The notes beneath the pieces are model-generated. The model saw nothing but the letters and a program-made list of their open reading frames with translations, was not told the DNA's origin and did no database searches. Of a stretch of DNA of 64,000 bases, positions 45,353 through 56,796 are shown piece after piece. The number at the start of each line of letters is the position of its first letter. Within the stretch, counting starts at the first letter, position 1. A program made the position numbers and the translations under genes. This stretch comes from Triatoma infestans (taxonomy: Eukaryota; Arthropoda; Insecta; Hemiptera; Reduviidae). The stretch is from NCBI GenBank assembly GCA_011037195.1, contig JAAEAF010000406.1, forward strand, positions 186,001 through 250,000, given 5' to 3'.

Positions 45353-45356
45353 GGCA

Positions 45357-46510
45357 TAAAAATAAGAATTGTTAAAAAATCTTCAAAACATGACAAATTT
45401 AACTTATATTTTAGAAAAAATAAATAAGTAGGAACACCTCAACACCACAGAGAATAGTGATGTCTTGAACCACCAATGTCCACAATACAGTAATATTTTA
45501 AACGCTCCGCACAAATCTTAGAGCAAAATATACTTGATGCTATCTGAAGCCCAATCGGAAGCAATTATTGTAGCTCCGCTATGGAGTAAATACAGCAAGC
45601 CAGCATGCTCGAGCTTTCACGCCAAGGGACGTACCCTTCGGCCAGACAGCAAGCCCATGTCCATTTCCATGAAGTTGAGAATTAATTTCCAGATCAGAGG
45701 ACCATAAAAAATAACCTTAACCTGGATCAAGTGGTGCGAAAGATGCTATGCGTCTGCAGAGGTTTGTCGGCATACAAGCGATTTAAAAGGCGATAAAAGG
45801 TACTTTAGTTTGGTTTCCTGAATGTAACCACTCATAAAAGTTGAATCCTTGCCAGTAACAAGCTTGGTATATCCGATGCAGTACGTGCAGCGAAAATAAA
45901 TTGGCTGAAAACTGGTTTAAAGTAGCCAAACAGTAAAATGATGATTCAGCAGAACAGAGGCCAGAACCGCCGTCAAAATAGTACAACTGCAATAGTTGAT
46001 GGTAGTTTGTGAGCTGTAAGGCCAAAAAAATGATGTTTCCATCACCAAAAGATGCATAAAAAGCACTATGCATAAGTAACTGATAAAACCACCTAGAATA
46101 ATGGCCCATAATAAGGAAAAAGGGTGACGCTAGCGGTAAGAAAACAAGTGTACGTACGTACGCCAACGGATGAATGTGATTGGTTGAAGGTAAGATAAAC
46201 AGTGCGTAACCTGGGCTCAAATAGAGGCTTTGTAGTGTTTCAGCCAAATAAAAATATTACATAATTAAGGAATGATGAGAGAATATATAAGAGATTAATG
46301 TAATTCAAATGATACAGGTTAATAGCCCACGAGTTGAAGAGTCTGGCGGTCAACAAAGCAACTGGCAGAGGAAATCTAGCCTACTGGAGAAATCTTTGCA
46401 ATTGAGTATATGTAAATTCGCGGGGTTTTTAAATAACCAAATAACAATGATAACCTAATTTTATTTTTGAACTATCCTGTATAGAAGAATGCTTTTTCTT
46501 TTTTTTTAGA
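45357..46510. other. Unassigned region with a 154-codon minus frame
   Basis: Less AT-rich than its surroundings. Minus frame 45783-46247 codes 154 hydrophobic residues (LYLSPGYALFILP, FLPLASPFFLIMGHYSRW, FNFYEWLHSGNQTK) that could form membrane segments. I recognise no family. The sequence downstream on the same strand stays fairly open in other frames (for example LIQVKVIFYG). It may be a decayed gene or chance. Confidence 0.3.
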
Positions 46511-46843
46511 AGTGAGCAGCTCGTTTGAGACTCCTTGTAAAAGTTTATTTCACAGAATCCCAAGCTTTCTGCTGTTGATGTTAGCCATTTTCAAGGGTGT
46601 TATTGTCCTAAAATTAAACACACAATATTTTAAAGCACAAGATTACCACCTAATTTTTGTTACTCTATTACTCTCCAGTTGTTTCTAACAACTTATTTTA
46701 AATTTATGGTATTTAGTTATATACTGAAAAATGCAAACAAGACAATGGCACACCTGATGATGGCTGTCATCAATATCAACAGCCCGAAAGCTTGGGATTA
46801 TTTGAAATCCATTTTTACAGGATTGTCAAACGGACTACTCATG
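46511..46843. mobile_element. Third type of foldback element with hammerhead-like motif
   Basis: Arms at about 46511-46603 and 46745-46843 are inverted relatives. The right arm motif (46752-46795): CTGATGA, T, GGCTGT-loop-ACAGCC, C, GAAA, then the palindrome AGCT followed by T. The left arm read on the minus strand: ACCC, TTGAAAA, TGGCT ... AGC, A, GAAAGCTT, GGG, where CCC/GGG can pair as stem I. The length is close to the other inserts. No protein. Confidence 0.6.
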
Positions 46844-47489
46844 AAAAAAAAATGCGTTCGTCAAGTAATAATGTTTTAAAGATATAAAATATGTGAATAA
46901 TTCATATTTAGCTAAAATATTCAACGTTTTAATTAATAATATTTAAGAAAATAATAATTCATTAAATTTATTTGGGAATTGAATAAAATGCCACTTTTAC
47001 ACAAATCAAGTTCAAGTTTGCACTTACGAGCACAAACGAATTTGGTAACTGAACGATAGTTATAAAATAATTTAAGTTTCGCTGTAAATACTACATTTTG
47101 TCTATAACAGTTGAAACTTTTTAACAAAATGATATAAAAGAAAGTTAAAACATGTAAAGTAACCACTAAGAGAATAGATTGCCTTCAGAAAGGTTGTGTA
47201 GAACAATAGTTATAGTTAAGCAAAATTGGCTGTATAACTTATTAAATAAACCCAACAGAATTATGTAGCCTATGCAGCCTTCATGAAGAAGAGGAGATTT
47301 GTACCATTTTCTAATTTCCTGTCCTGTTCACTCTTCGTTAGTGGCCTGTTCGCTCTTCGAGCGGTTTATTTATGTTCTATTATTAGTGATTTACAATATT
47401 TTGAGTTTTCTCTGATCTTACAATCACCAAGCAAGACAAATGTAATCAATATATTCAATTTTTATGATGAGGTATTGAAATTAAGGTCA

Positions 47490-47595
47490 TTTAGTTTTAT
47501 TTATCATTATAGTTTATTTATCATTTAGTTTATTATTTATTTATCATTATAGTTTATTTATCATTTAGTTTATTATTTATTTATCATTATAGCTA
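47490..47595 (+). repeat. AT-rich tandem repeat (~40 bp, 2-3 copies)
   Basis: TTTATCATTATAGTTTATTT and ATCATTTAGTTTATTATTTA recur in tandem between 47497 and 47592. Confidence 0.75.
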
Positions 47596-47739
47596 TGATC
47601 TATGTTTACGATTATAGTTAAATGAGCAATGTTATTTCTGTTTAGCATCGTAAGTTTATGTTGTCTGTATTTTTGCTCATTTTTCATTTTATTTTTTGAA
47701 TTTTCATTTTATCTTTTGGGTGACGTATATAATTTGTAA

Positions 47740-47812
47740 TACAGCCAAACCTCTTTGTATAGTGCGCCGCCCTTAGAACAAATAATTAAATAATAATAAT
47801 AACAATATTAGA
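47740..47812 (+). mobile_element. Probable LINE 3' end
   Basis: Ends with AAATAATTAAATAATAATAA and TAACAAT after a short GC-richer piece (AGTGCGCCGCCCTTAG). It resembles the trinucleotide tails of other LINEs here. No coding part is identified. A reverse R head follows at 47814-47856. Confidence 0.35.
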
Positions 47813-47944
47813 GTAAGAGAAAGTGATCCGATTGTTTCAAACCAGATTTTTTATGTTCATATGCCAATTTATAGCGGTTGCAGAAAAAATATAATATTCA
47901 ACATATGAGCACAGTATTACACCTCGTTCATTTGTTAACACCTA

Positions 47945-48161
47945 CACTCGAGGGTAAAGAGCTGCCATAAACCTATATACCCTACTTTATGGGGGCCCTT
48001 GCGCAACTGAACATAACCTAAAACCTTACGCTCCATCAAAGTCGTAAAAGCTACAGCAACCAAAATACAAATCAAAGTCAAGACATAAGAAATCAAAAAC
48101 ATTGCTACATCTAGAAAATCTACATAAATATTGATGTAGTTTGTTGCACTAATCTGCAAAA
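47945..48161 (-). pseudogene. nad1: Nuclear copy of mitochondrial nad1 start (NUMT)
   Basis: Minus strand codes an unmistakable NADH dehydrogenase subunit 1 N-terminus: a hydrophobic first helix ([22 protein letters not shown]), then [26 protein letters not shown]. In the organelle this membrane subunit belongs to complex I. Reading becomes unlike nad1 after the GLWQLF block, suggesting an indel. Directly upstream (48140-48161) is TTTTGCAGATTAGTGCAACA, which resembles the 5' end of mitochondrial tRNA-Leu, the usual neighbour of nad1 in insects. Most of that tRNA is missing. A fragment in an all-transposon nuclear context is best read as a NUMT. Confidence 0.85.
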
Positions 48162-48169
48162 TATTACTT

Positions 48170-48680
48170 TACTCACTGTTTGATAAATAACTAACTTATT
48201 GTATAAATTTAGAATTTGGGCAGTATTTATTAAATTGGATTTGTTTTCGAAATCATAAGCCACATGATTGTTTCTGCCAGATTTCTTGTTTATAAATTTA
48301 CAATTTTTTCTGTTTGTAAAAGAATATAGACAACTACACTTTAAGTTCTCTTTATAAAGTTTATGCTACTAGGGATCTTAAGTATTTGTTAACCATAACC
48401 CTTCATGGAATTTCAGAAGTTCATCACGTTAAAGAACATCACCTTATGTATATAAATATAGATTGGAAAAATTCCTGCATAGAGCTTGCAGGAATGTCGG
48501 TAATGTATCTACAAAGACAAATTTTCCTATTTTCCATAAAGGAGGTACCCCTTTTTCTCTGGGAATGGAATTGGATCCGTTTTATACACGTAAGGGTAAT
48601 TTATTCTGGAGTAACTTGCACAAAAGAGAGGAATGTTGTAGGCACAAGACATTCTTGTTCCTTCTAAATATAGAAAGAGA
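48170..48680. other. No recognised gene
   Basis: AT-rich. Overlapping plus frames at 48386-48705 have no motif I can name; the right end grades into a reverse R head (GAAAGAGAAAGTTGTGTGAA, 48670-48705). Confidence 0.4.
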
Positions 48681-48759
48681 AAGTTGTGTGAACGTTTCAC
48701 AATAAATTATGAAATACAAAGTTTGTTCCATTTATTGAAAAAAAAAAATTGTAATTCTA

Positions 48760-49155
48760 GCAATGCTTCCAATGTAAATTAATATTTACATAGATGATGA
48801 AACCATACATGATACTAAAGAGGTACTTTAGAGGAAAGCATAACGCTACTGTTCTCCTTCAACCCACCAAAAATCCAAAGTGATAGGTATTTATGTGTGT
48901 AGATAGTATGTGAAGTTTAAAGAGAATCGTTTTCGACAAAATCATAGAAAACTGAAAATGTTCAGTAAAGTCGCACCTGCAGTTGATGTTTGTCCGAAAT
49001 CTTCATGGTGGTAGTGCCCTAAGTGGAATACCAAGTTTGAGTTTCCCGCGACTTTTCGTTTTAGAGATATTCTAACACACATACACAGATGGATCGCTAA
49101 AAACATTTTTTTCGTATTCAGAGGAACCGTAAAATGTGTATTTCCGGTGAAAATT
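48760..49155 (+). repeat. Partial family R copy
   Basis: Plus-oriented R interior and tail: AAGAGGTACTTTAGAGGAAAG, GTGATAGGTATTTATG, AAGTCGCACCTGC, TTGAGTTTCCCGCGAC, TCGTATTCAGAGGAACC and GTATTTCCGGTGAAAATTC. Confidence 0.65.
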
Positions 49156-49239
49156 CAATTAGCAGTAAGAGATCTAATAAACAAACAAACATCAAACTGA
49201 TAGACAAGTAATTATTTATTTGATTACTGACTGTTTCTG

Positions 49240-50070
49240 CTAAAAGGGGTACTGTGATCGTGTCAGAATTTCGATATCGTGTTTTTACAGGATATGAACG
49301 TTTTGAGGACCCGTTAGTCCAAAAATATTGGTCTGTGTTGTGTGTATGTGTGTGTGTGTGACTCAAAAAATGTAAAATCGCTGTAAGTTAATATTTACTA
49401 TTGCATTTAAGTTCTACCAGGAGACCTGACAATAAGGTTTAGGTCAAAAATCAGTCAACCGGAAATAACAATTTGAAGATTAGATTTCTTAGTCTATTTG
49501 TATTTTTCTCGAAAATGTGTCTAACGATTTCTATAAACTTCGTCAAAAAAAATAAATAACTAAATAAAGAGCTCCAACTTCTATTCGAATTTATTTGGTT
49601 TAGAGAGGGAGGTGGATGGAGAAAAAGTTTTTCCCATTTTCTTATATAAAACGCTCTTATCATAGAAAATTAATAAAAAATAAATGTATAACCAAAATTC
49701 AAAGTTTGAAGAAATTTGGTTGACCGGAAGTGAGTGTACTTGAGCGGTTTTTTCAGTTTTCTGCGATTTCCTCAATAAAGATACTAAAGATTTTCTTTGA
49801 ACTTGATGTACTAACAACACATACTATATAGACCTATCTCTTTTGTTTGAAACATTTGTCCGATAAGTAGATCTTAAAGGGACTCTGGGTGAACTAGTAG
49901 TTAACGCTATCCACATTTGTCGTTCAGTTTTAATTGCTTTTAATTACCGTGTTCTCTTGTATACATGAAGATAATATTGAGGCAAGTTAAATTTAGTAAA
50001 ACATTGTGAATGTAAACTGCAGTGAAAGAAAGTCGTATGAGTGATTCACATCAGATTTTTGCTTTCTCTT
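49240..50070 (-). repeat. Family R copy, first of a tandem pair
   Basis: Reverse tail (GGTACTGTGATCGTGTCAG), TG repeat near 49330-49360, TCAACCGGAAATAAC, GTTGACCGGAAGTGAG, and reverse head at about 50022-50057 (GTGAAAGAAAGTCGTATGAG, TGATTCACATCAGATTTTT). It joins the next copy directly. Confidence 0.7.
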
Positions 50071-51305
50071 ACTCCGAGTAAGAGGAAGTGTAATTGTATA
50101 AATTTTCGATTTCCAGTTTTCACCGGAATCACGTTTTGAGGACCCCTGAGTCAAAAAAGTGGTTTTTAGAAAATGGTGTGTGTGTCTGTGGCACGTCCTT
50201 GTGTGTGTGCGTGCGTGTGTGTGACTGTATGTAACAGCATAGCTCGAAAACGAAAAATAGCAGAACCTTCATACTTGGCAGTCCATTCATCATGGGATGA
50301 ACTTGGTATCACCATGGGATCTGACAGGAACTTACTTGCCGAAATTCCTCAACCGGAAGTATCATTTTACTGAATAGATCTTTCAGTATTTGCGAATCTC
50401 AAAAATGACTCCAACGATTTTCTGTTAGTTTACCAACAGTAAATTTGACCAATTGATTTACCAACCAATTAATTAGTTTATTAACTACACATACAAAGAG
50501 CTACAAGGCTCTATTGAAACATTTTTCTGGGTAAAGTCATTTAAGGTGGTTTTTGGGAGAGTGGTTGGGTTCTGTTTTCCTCTAAAGTGCTATTTCTATT
50601 TATTGTATAATTGTATTATCTAAATAATATTAAATAGAACTAAGTATGTTGTCAGTATTCCGAATTTGAATAAAATCGGATGTCCATAAGTGCGTTCCAT
50701 GTAATCAGTTTTCTGAAATTTTCTCGAATACCACTTCAACAATTTTCATTAAAATTAGTTTAGCGATTATACATACAAAGCTACAAATTTTATTTGAAAC
50801 ACTGCTTCGAAAAATTCATTTAAGGTGGTTTTTGGGAGAGTGGCAGGGTCATATTTACATCTAAAGTGGTATTTTAGTTTTTTATTTAATTCTCTCATCT
50901 AAATAACATTAATTAGAATTAAATATGTTGGCAATATTCCGATTTAAACGAAAATCGGTTGACCGGAAATGCCTTTTTACTGAAGTTATTTCAGTTTTTT
51001 ACGATTTTATCCTTAAAAACCATGGGCGGATTTCATTAAATATTTACAATTACGTACTAGGAATACAGAGTGCTCTCAGTATTAGTGAGATGTTTTGTCC
51101 GAGGAAGTTCTTTTAAAGTTTAGGGGGAGGGAGTGTGTAGGTTTTCTAAAAAAAAAAAAGTGAGTGAAAGGTGAATGATTTTGTCAAATTTATATTCTCC
51201 AATTGATTTAAAATTAAAGACAAACAAAAAATGATAAGTTTGAAGAAACTTTCACTTAAATGGTGTAAGAGAAAGTCGAGTGCGTGATTCGCACCAGATT
51301 TTTTT
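50058..51305 (-). repeat. Family R copy, second of a tandem pair (with internal duplication)
   Basis: Starts with the hairpin end CTTTCTCTTACTCCGAGTAA, then GAGGAAGTGTAATTG, TG-rich repeat near 50176-50222, CAACCGGAAGTATC and TTTTTGGGAGAGTGG twice (near 50551 and 50830), so part of the unit is duplicated. The reverse head GTAAGAGAAAGTCGAGTGCG, TGATTCGCACCAGATTTTT lies at about 51265-51303. Confidence 0.7.
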
Positions 51306-51309
51306 TTAT

Positions 51310-53895
51310 ATAATTAAATATGTGCCAAGTATTTGTCTCTTTATATACTATTAATTACCTAAAACTAGAAAACATTTCCATTTCCTAGTTGACATTTCTA
51401 GCTAATATCTCTCTTCCACCAGCCTCCTCTGAATTAAACTAGTTTTATAACTATTACAAATAGTCTCTAAACTTCCGTTAACAGTTTCAGGCTCTTGATC
51501 AGTATATGAACCTTTGTCACTTACAGTTCAGTCGGCAGTGTTTAAACTAAGAGGTTCTTCAATAATAAAATTTACGCTTTAATTAGAAGGGCTTATTTTC
51601 AAGGTCAAAGGAATCTAAGAGTAGCATAACTTTCAAGTTAATTAAGTATTTACTTTTACTTTATGCAAAGTTTTATTAAGTCAAAATGAAGTGTGTGTGG
51701 GGTAAAGTGACATGTCAAATCAAAAATTCGAAATCATAATTCATTCATTGCGCTTTTTACTTCGTCTTACTTGCTGGTATGACTCCAGTATCTCCTCCTC
51801 CCCCTGTAACCCCACTAAAATCAATTTTCTCGAAAAATAAGTTACGAACAAAAGTGATATGTCTCTTTGTGTATGATATGTTTCGATGGTGTTTTCATGG
51901 AGAAATTGTAGAAAACGGGGAAAAAATGTTTAAGAAAGTCACACTTCCGGTCCACCGATTTTCTTCAAACTCAGAATTTTGGCAATTCATTTAATTATAG
52001 TTAATATTATATAGGGGCCTGGTTTCAAGTTAATAAGAAGTGTCAGTTTTTATTCTCCCATTTGCTGATTATACTTAAGTCCATTGCATGTTATCAGTGT
52101 TTCTGAAGTAATAAAATTCACCTATTTGGAATCAAAGTGCAATGATTCGATTTGTTTCTTTCTTATAGGAAGTTTGTTTTAATGTTTGTTAATTTAAGTT
52201 TTAAATTTTATGAAATTTGCCTATAAATTTTTTGAAATTTTCCTGAAGTGAATCAAAGTGGAATGATTTGATTTGTTTTGTTTTTAATTTCTCAATATAG
52301 TCGAAGTTTTAGGTCATATATATAATATAATATGTTTTTATTCTATTAAAGTTTATGATTTTTATTTTCGTCGATTGAAATTAGTATATTAATGATATCA
52401 TTGTTTTGTTTATTGTTTTTGTTGATATTGTATTATTTTAACTTATTATTGATAATAGATTTTATAGTTATTGCTTATGATTATAAACTAAAGCTAAGCG
52501 AGCAGGAATAAGGAATGATTGCGCAATTTCGTGGGAAGGAAGCGATAGTAATGTCCCGGAAATGAGCTCATACGATGTGTGATAATATGTAAACAATGGA
52601 ACGTTGTCTACAGATTTCGTAGTATTGTTTTAATTGCTTAACATTCCTTTCGTAGTTGCTTTGAAGTTGCTAAAAGGTCGTGAGGAAAAAGAGTACATTG
52701 TTAAAACATATTTGAAGATTAAAGAATTCATTTTTCATTCATTAAAGAAAAATATACTTAGTTATTTAAATAAGTTAAAGGAAATAAATGGTTTGATAGT
52801 TCTAAAGCTAGAGAGAGAAAGAAAATACATCTTATTTAATAACTTTCACCATGAATAAAATGATTTGAAAGGATTGTCACAATACATGGCAATAAATATT
52901 AATAATACATAAGGGACGTAGACAATCACAGTTCAAATGCCGACATATAAAGCAATTAATTTTTAAAGATCAAATATTAAATGTAAGGGATACCTGGTAT
53001 ACAAAAGAATTAGCAGGTCAGTTACCTGAATAGAATTCGGCTAGCTTGTTTGTAGAGAAAACCTTTGTACGTTTTATTCATTATCACTGGTATCTGGCAA
53101 AGTACAGTGAAAGGTGCCCACATTGTTTCTGACCTAAAAACTTTTTATAAATTTGGAAATTCATTATAAACTTGACCTCCTTTGTACTATGTAGACAATC
53201 ACTTATTGTAACGTTTGGAAAGGCCATTGGTTGAATAGATTTCGGCTTGTCTGTGGGGTCGTTAGCTTAATTCTTTGTCTTGAGGCTGTCTTGAAGTTGA
53301 TTGTTCTGGTGTCTGGGAAAAACATCTGTACAGTGAAAGTCACATTGTTTTGTTTCTTTGACCTAAAATTTCTCATAAATTGTTAAATCAATTAATTTTT
53401 CCGCCTATGAATTTCTGAAACATGTGTTAATGAAATGAAATTGTGCTATACATGGAAGAATTTTACCTGGACCATTAAAAGAAAGATTTAGGAAAATACC
53501 ATAAATTTATATCACCATTGTAATAAAAAAAATATAGAATGTATTATTTATAAAAATGTTTGAAGATATCTCTCTTCGCGATCTTAAAATAAAATTGAAT
53601 AATTAAAATGTTTAAATAATTTGTTGAAATCTTTGCATGACCTGAAATTCAATACATATTTATTGGATTGTATTTATTAATAATAAAAATTATATTATTC
53701 TACCACACTGAAGATAAGTTTTTGTTTGAAATTGGTTTTAATTTGAATTTTAGAATTTTGAATTTTGGAAATTTTCCTTGGACTAGATGAGAATGAACTT
53801 CTCCCCTCCCAACAGCAGGAAATTTATTTAAATTTTATTGAGAAAGTGCAAAATTTGTTTTATCTTTTTCTTGGCCGTAGATTCATGGCGAGCGA
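51310..53895. other. AT-rich DNA, R piece, diverged direct repeat; no gene
   Basis: A plus R piece occupies about 51780-52015 (CACACTTCCGGTCCACCG, TTTTGGCAATTCATTTAATT). Two diverged tandem copies, about 52990-53180 and 53205-53395, share GAATAGA-TTCGGCT, ACAGTGAAAG, CACATTGTTT and GACCTAAAA. Reading frames in this stretch show no family motif. Confidence 0.45.
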
Positions 53896-53899
53896 TATT

Positions 53900-54984
53900 G
53901 ATTTGCCTCTAATGTGGGCCTTTTTCAGCTTGCTGAGGTGTACCAATTTTTTAGACCATTTATGTGTTGGCTCAAAATGTCGGCTGATAGCCGACGTTGC
54001 TCGCATCCGAAGTTAAAATAAATTCATATTGATAATTGGGGTATGCCAGAACGGGTGGAGAAATTAATTTTTGTCTAAGAATTTGAAATGCCGATGTGCA
54101 TTGGGGAGACCATACAAACTTAATATTTTTCTTTGTTAAATTCGTTAAGGGCTTGTTTTGTTAGAATTTTTAGTGTAGATGTTAAATGTTCATGGAATGT
54201 TTTGCCGTGAAGAATTAATATGTCGTTTATGAATGTATGGCATATGTCACCCGTGTACCCTGTTAAAAGTTTGTCCATTTGTGTTTGGTAACAGGAACTT
54301 GCGTTCTTTAATCCGAATGGAAGAGTAAGGGATTTGTATGTACCGAATTGTGTGATGAATGTAGTTTTGTCTTGTGATGATTTGTCAAGTCTAATGGAAT
54401 GAAATGCGTTTGATGTATCGAGTGTTGTGAAGTATGTTGTGTCGTGTAATGTGGATAAAATGTATTGAATGTCTGGAAGAGGATAAATTTCAGATGTGGT
54501 GATTGCGTTTAATTTACGCTGATCAACCACGTACCTGAACTATTTGCGTAACCGGGTTATCTCGTTTGGATCGACTTTTGTCCAGAATTTGATAACAGAA
54601 TTTGGATTCTTCTTAACCAGAATTACCGGATGAGCCCAGTTACTAGTACTCGGTTCAATTATTCCTCTGTCCACATTATCCTGTATGAGAGCTTATTGTA
54701 TGGGAGCTTCAGAGTGTGATAATTTGTAAGGTCTACTGTGTACAGGCGGATGATTTTGTGTGTCTATGTGGTGTGTTATATCTGTAAATTTTGTTTTGTT
54801 GTCTTTATCATGTGTGAACGTGTCATAAAATGGAGAGAATGTTTCAACGATTTTGTCTGCTTGTTGTGGAGAGAGATGAGTGAGTTTCTGGCGTAATTGT
54901 TGTTGAAAGGCTTGTAATTGTGTTTTTTCTTTGTGCGAAAGTTGTTGAATGGAATTTATGGTATGTTTGTGTGATGAACTTAGT
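53900..54984 (-). pseudogene. Gypsy-like reverse transcriptase and start of RNase H
   Basis: Upstream part (54693-54984) has the spacer with LLSSSHKHTINSIQQL, then HHIDTQNHPPVHSRPYKLS and, across a stop, GIIEPSTSNWAHPVILVKK. After a frame change come the palm blocks VDQRKLNAITTSEIYPLPDI, TYFTTLDTSNAFHSI (first catalytic Asp) and TLPFGLKNASSCYQ. The YxDD box reads FINDILIL, so its first Asp is Asn (codon 54225-54227). A further frame change leads to FVWSPQCTSAFQILR, PPVLAYPNY and ILTSDASNVGY, the beginning of RNase H, then ADILSQHINGLKN with a frame change. Similarity fades near 53900. Confidence 0.87.
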
Positions 54985-54988
54985 AACT

Positions 54989-56791
54989 TGTCACGGGAAT
55001 AATTTCTACGTGACTCTGTTGTGCCCACTCAGGTCGGCTGCATAGGGGTGGGGTATTGGACGCCACTTCGTTTAAATGGGCAAACGAAGAAATCCCAACA
55101 AAAAAAATAAAACGTTAGTATGAACAAAAAAAAATTGTGTTATTAAAAAGCGGTAATCCTGGTCATGAAGGATCATAAGAGAAATGTAAAGATGATGTGA
55201 CGGGAAAGGCGGTTTACAATATCTTACCTTCAGTTATTCGCTGCTACAAGGCCTAGAGAAAATATGGTACTAGTACCTATTAAGAATGTCAATATTATAC
55301 AAATAGGTATATACATCAAATAAAGAAAAAGGTAGGTGAAAATAAAACCAATCTTTAAGTTGAAAACAAACACAAGTAATATTTATTATAAAAATAATGA
55401 AATGCCTAAATAAATGAATTTAATAATCTTCAGATTAATTATAAAGAAATAAATGTAAAGCTTCCTGAACGTAACTGGCTGATTGAATACAGAAACAAAC
55501 TACAATTTCCTCTTCTTGAGGAACTAAACGTTAACAGAACGCAAAATAATATTTACACTTAAAAAAAAAAATGATATAGCCAGAAACAGATAAATAAATT
55601 CAAAAAAAGCCTCTATTAGGTAAATTCATAATTTTCCTACCCATCTATAAAATTCGCTTCTTCCACTTTCATTTAATATTTAATTTAAATTCAGCTCTTT
55701 ATTGGAAAATTCATTAATAAGTTCCTATTCCTCGTTTACTTTACGATGATAGTAAAATATAATTATTCTTAAAGTATACGCGAATAGACGAACTATATTA
55801 TTTCGCAAATATTACGAATTACTGACCAAAATGAAAATGACATAAACTATCCGACGAATTTGGAAGAAACGTATTTAAACACTCTTATAATCTAAGGCCT
55901 TTAGGTACTGTAAATATGATAGAGGTACACCTCTTTAAATTTTCCGTTATTTTTCTTGCAATTGAAAATGAACATTTTACTGATAGCATGTAATAAACGA
56001 ACTAAAATTGTTATGTATCTAAAAATCAGCTTTTGTGACAACTGAAAATAAATCTATTTAAGTATGCATTCGATAATTTACTTATCACAATGATATTTTG
56101 TTTGTACGCGTACTTTGTGGAAAGCCGGTTACTAGTACTTTCTTTCCTTTTTTTTTTTTTTTTTAAGTTTAAATTAGATTTATATACGTTTTCTACGGAA
56201 AATACCTGTAGGAAAAAATATATAGAGGCCTCTCTGGGCTATCTAAATGTTAATTATCACAAATAATTTTGGTTTAATGAAGATAGGTTGGCCAACCTGT
56301 TAGATTTCGCCTCAAGCTGCTTCTGGTGATTGTCAAGTCCGATCCGTCGTAGGTCTTGAGTGGAATTTTTTTCCCTTGTCTGTCGTCCAAACAGTCTCCT
56401 TTTAAATTCCTTGACCACCAAAAATACACAAACCACCACTCACTAGTTCCTCAAAATCCAAATCCGTTATAAACTCGGTGTAAGTGTACAAGTAAATTTT
56501 AATAATTACTTATAGAACAATTCAAAAATATGATTTAGGAGTGACATAGATCCGCCAGGCCGTTTGCAGATTACATACTGCCCCATATTATTTTGAAGAT
56601 AAAGAGCCAGCTCTCTTTAGTACAAAGTTCGCCGTTGTTATTCAGTACTTTCTTCTATTGTTCAGAGTTGTTATGTTTCTATAAATAGTTATTTTTACTT
56701 TAATAAAGCTTATTTTTACAACTATTTTTTTCTATTAAATTATTATTTCTATAAAATACATATAAATTTAATATTAAAAATACCCGTTACA
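54989..56791 (-). mobile_element. 1.8-kb LTR-like element, copy 2, inside the gypsy-like element
   Basis: On the minus strand it runs from TGTAACGGG to CCCGTGACA and is flanked by a perfect 4-bp duplication (AACT on the plus strand, 54985-54988 and 56792-56795). It is the inverted counterpart of 43542-45352. It sits in the spacer between protease and RT. Removing it with one duplicate joins ...YNPE to LLSSSHKH... in frame, so the host was more intact when this inserted. Confidence 0.9.
56257..56439 (-). other. Small open frame in the 1.8-kb element
   Basis: Sixty codons, charged and helical in appearance (KEFKRRLFGRQTREKNSTQD ... KQLEAKSNRLANLSS). The other copy (43890-44070) has the same C-terminal residues but a one-base change in an A run shifts its frame. 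There is no known family and no proof of translation. Confidence 0.3.
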
Positions 56792-56796
56792 AACTC

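Noticed and set aside
53765..54016. Plus 83-codon frame
   Set aside because: Opposite strand of the decayed RNase H region of the gypsy-like element; no independent support.
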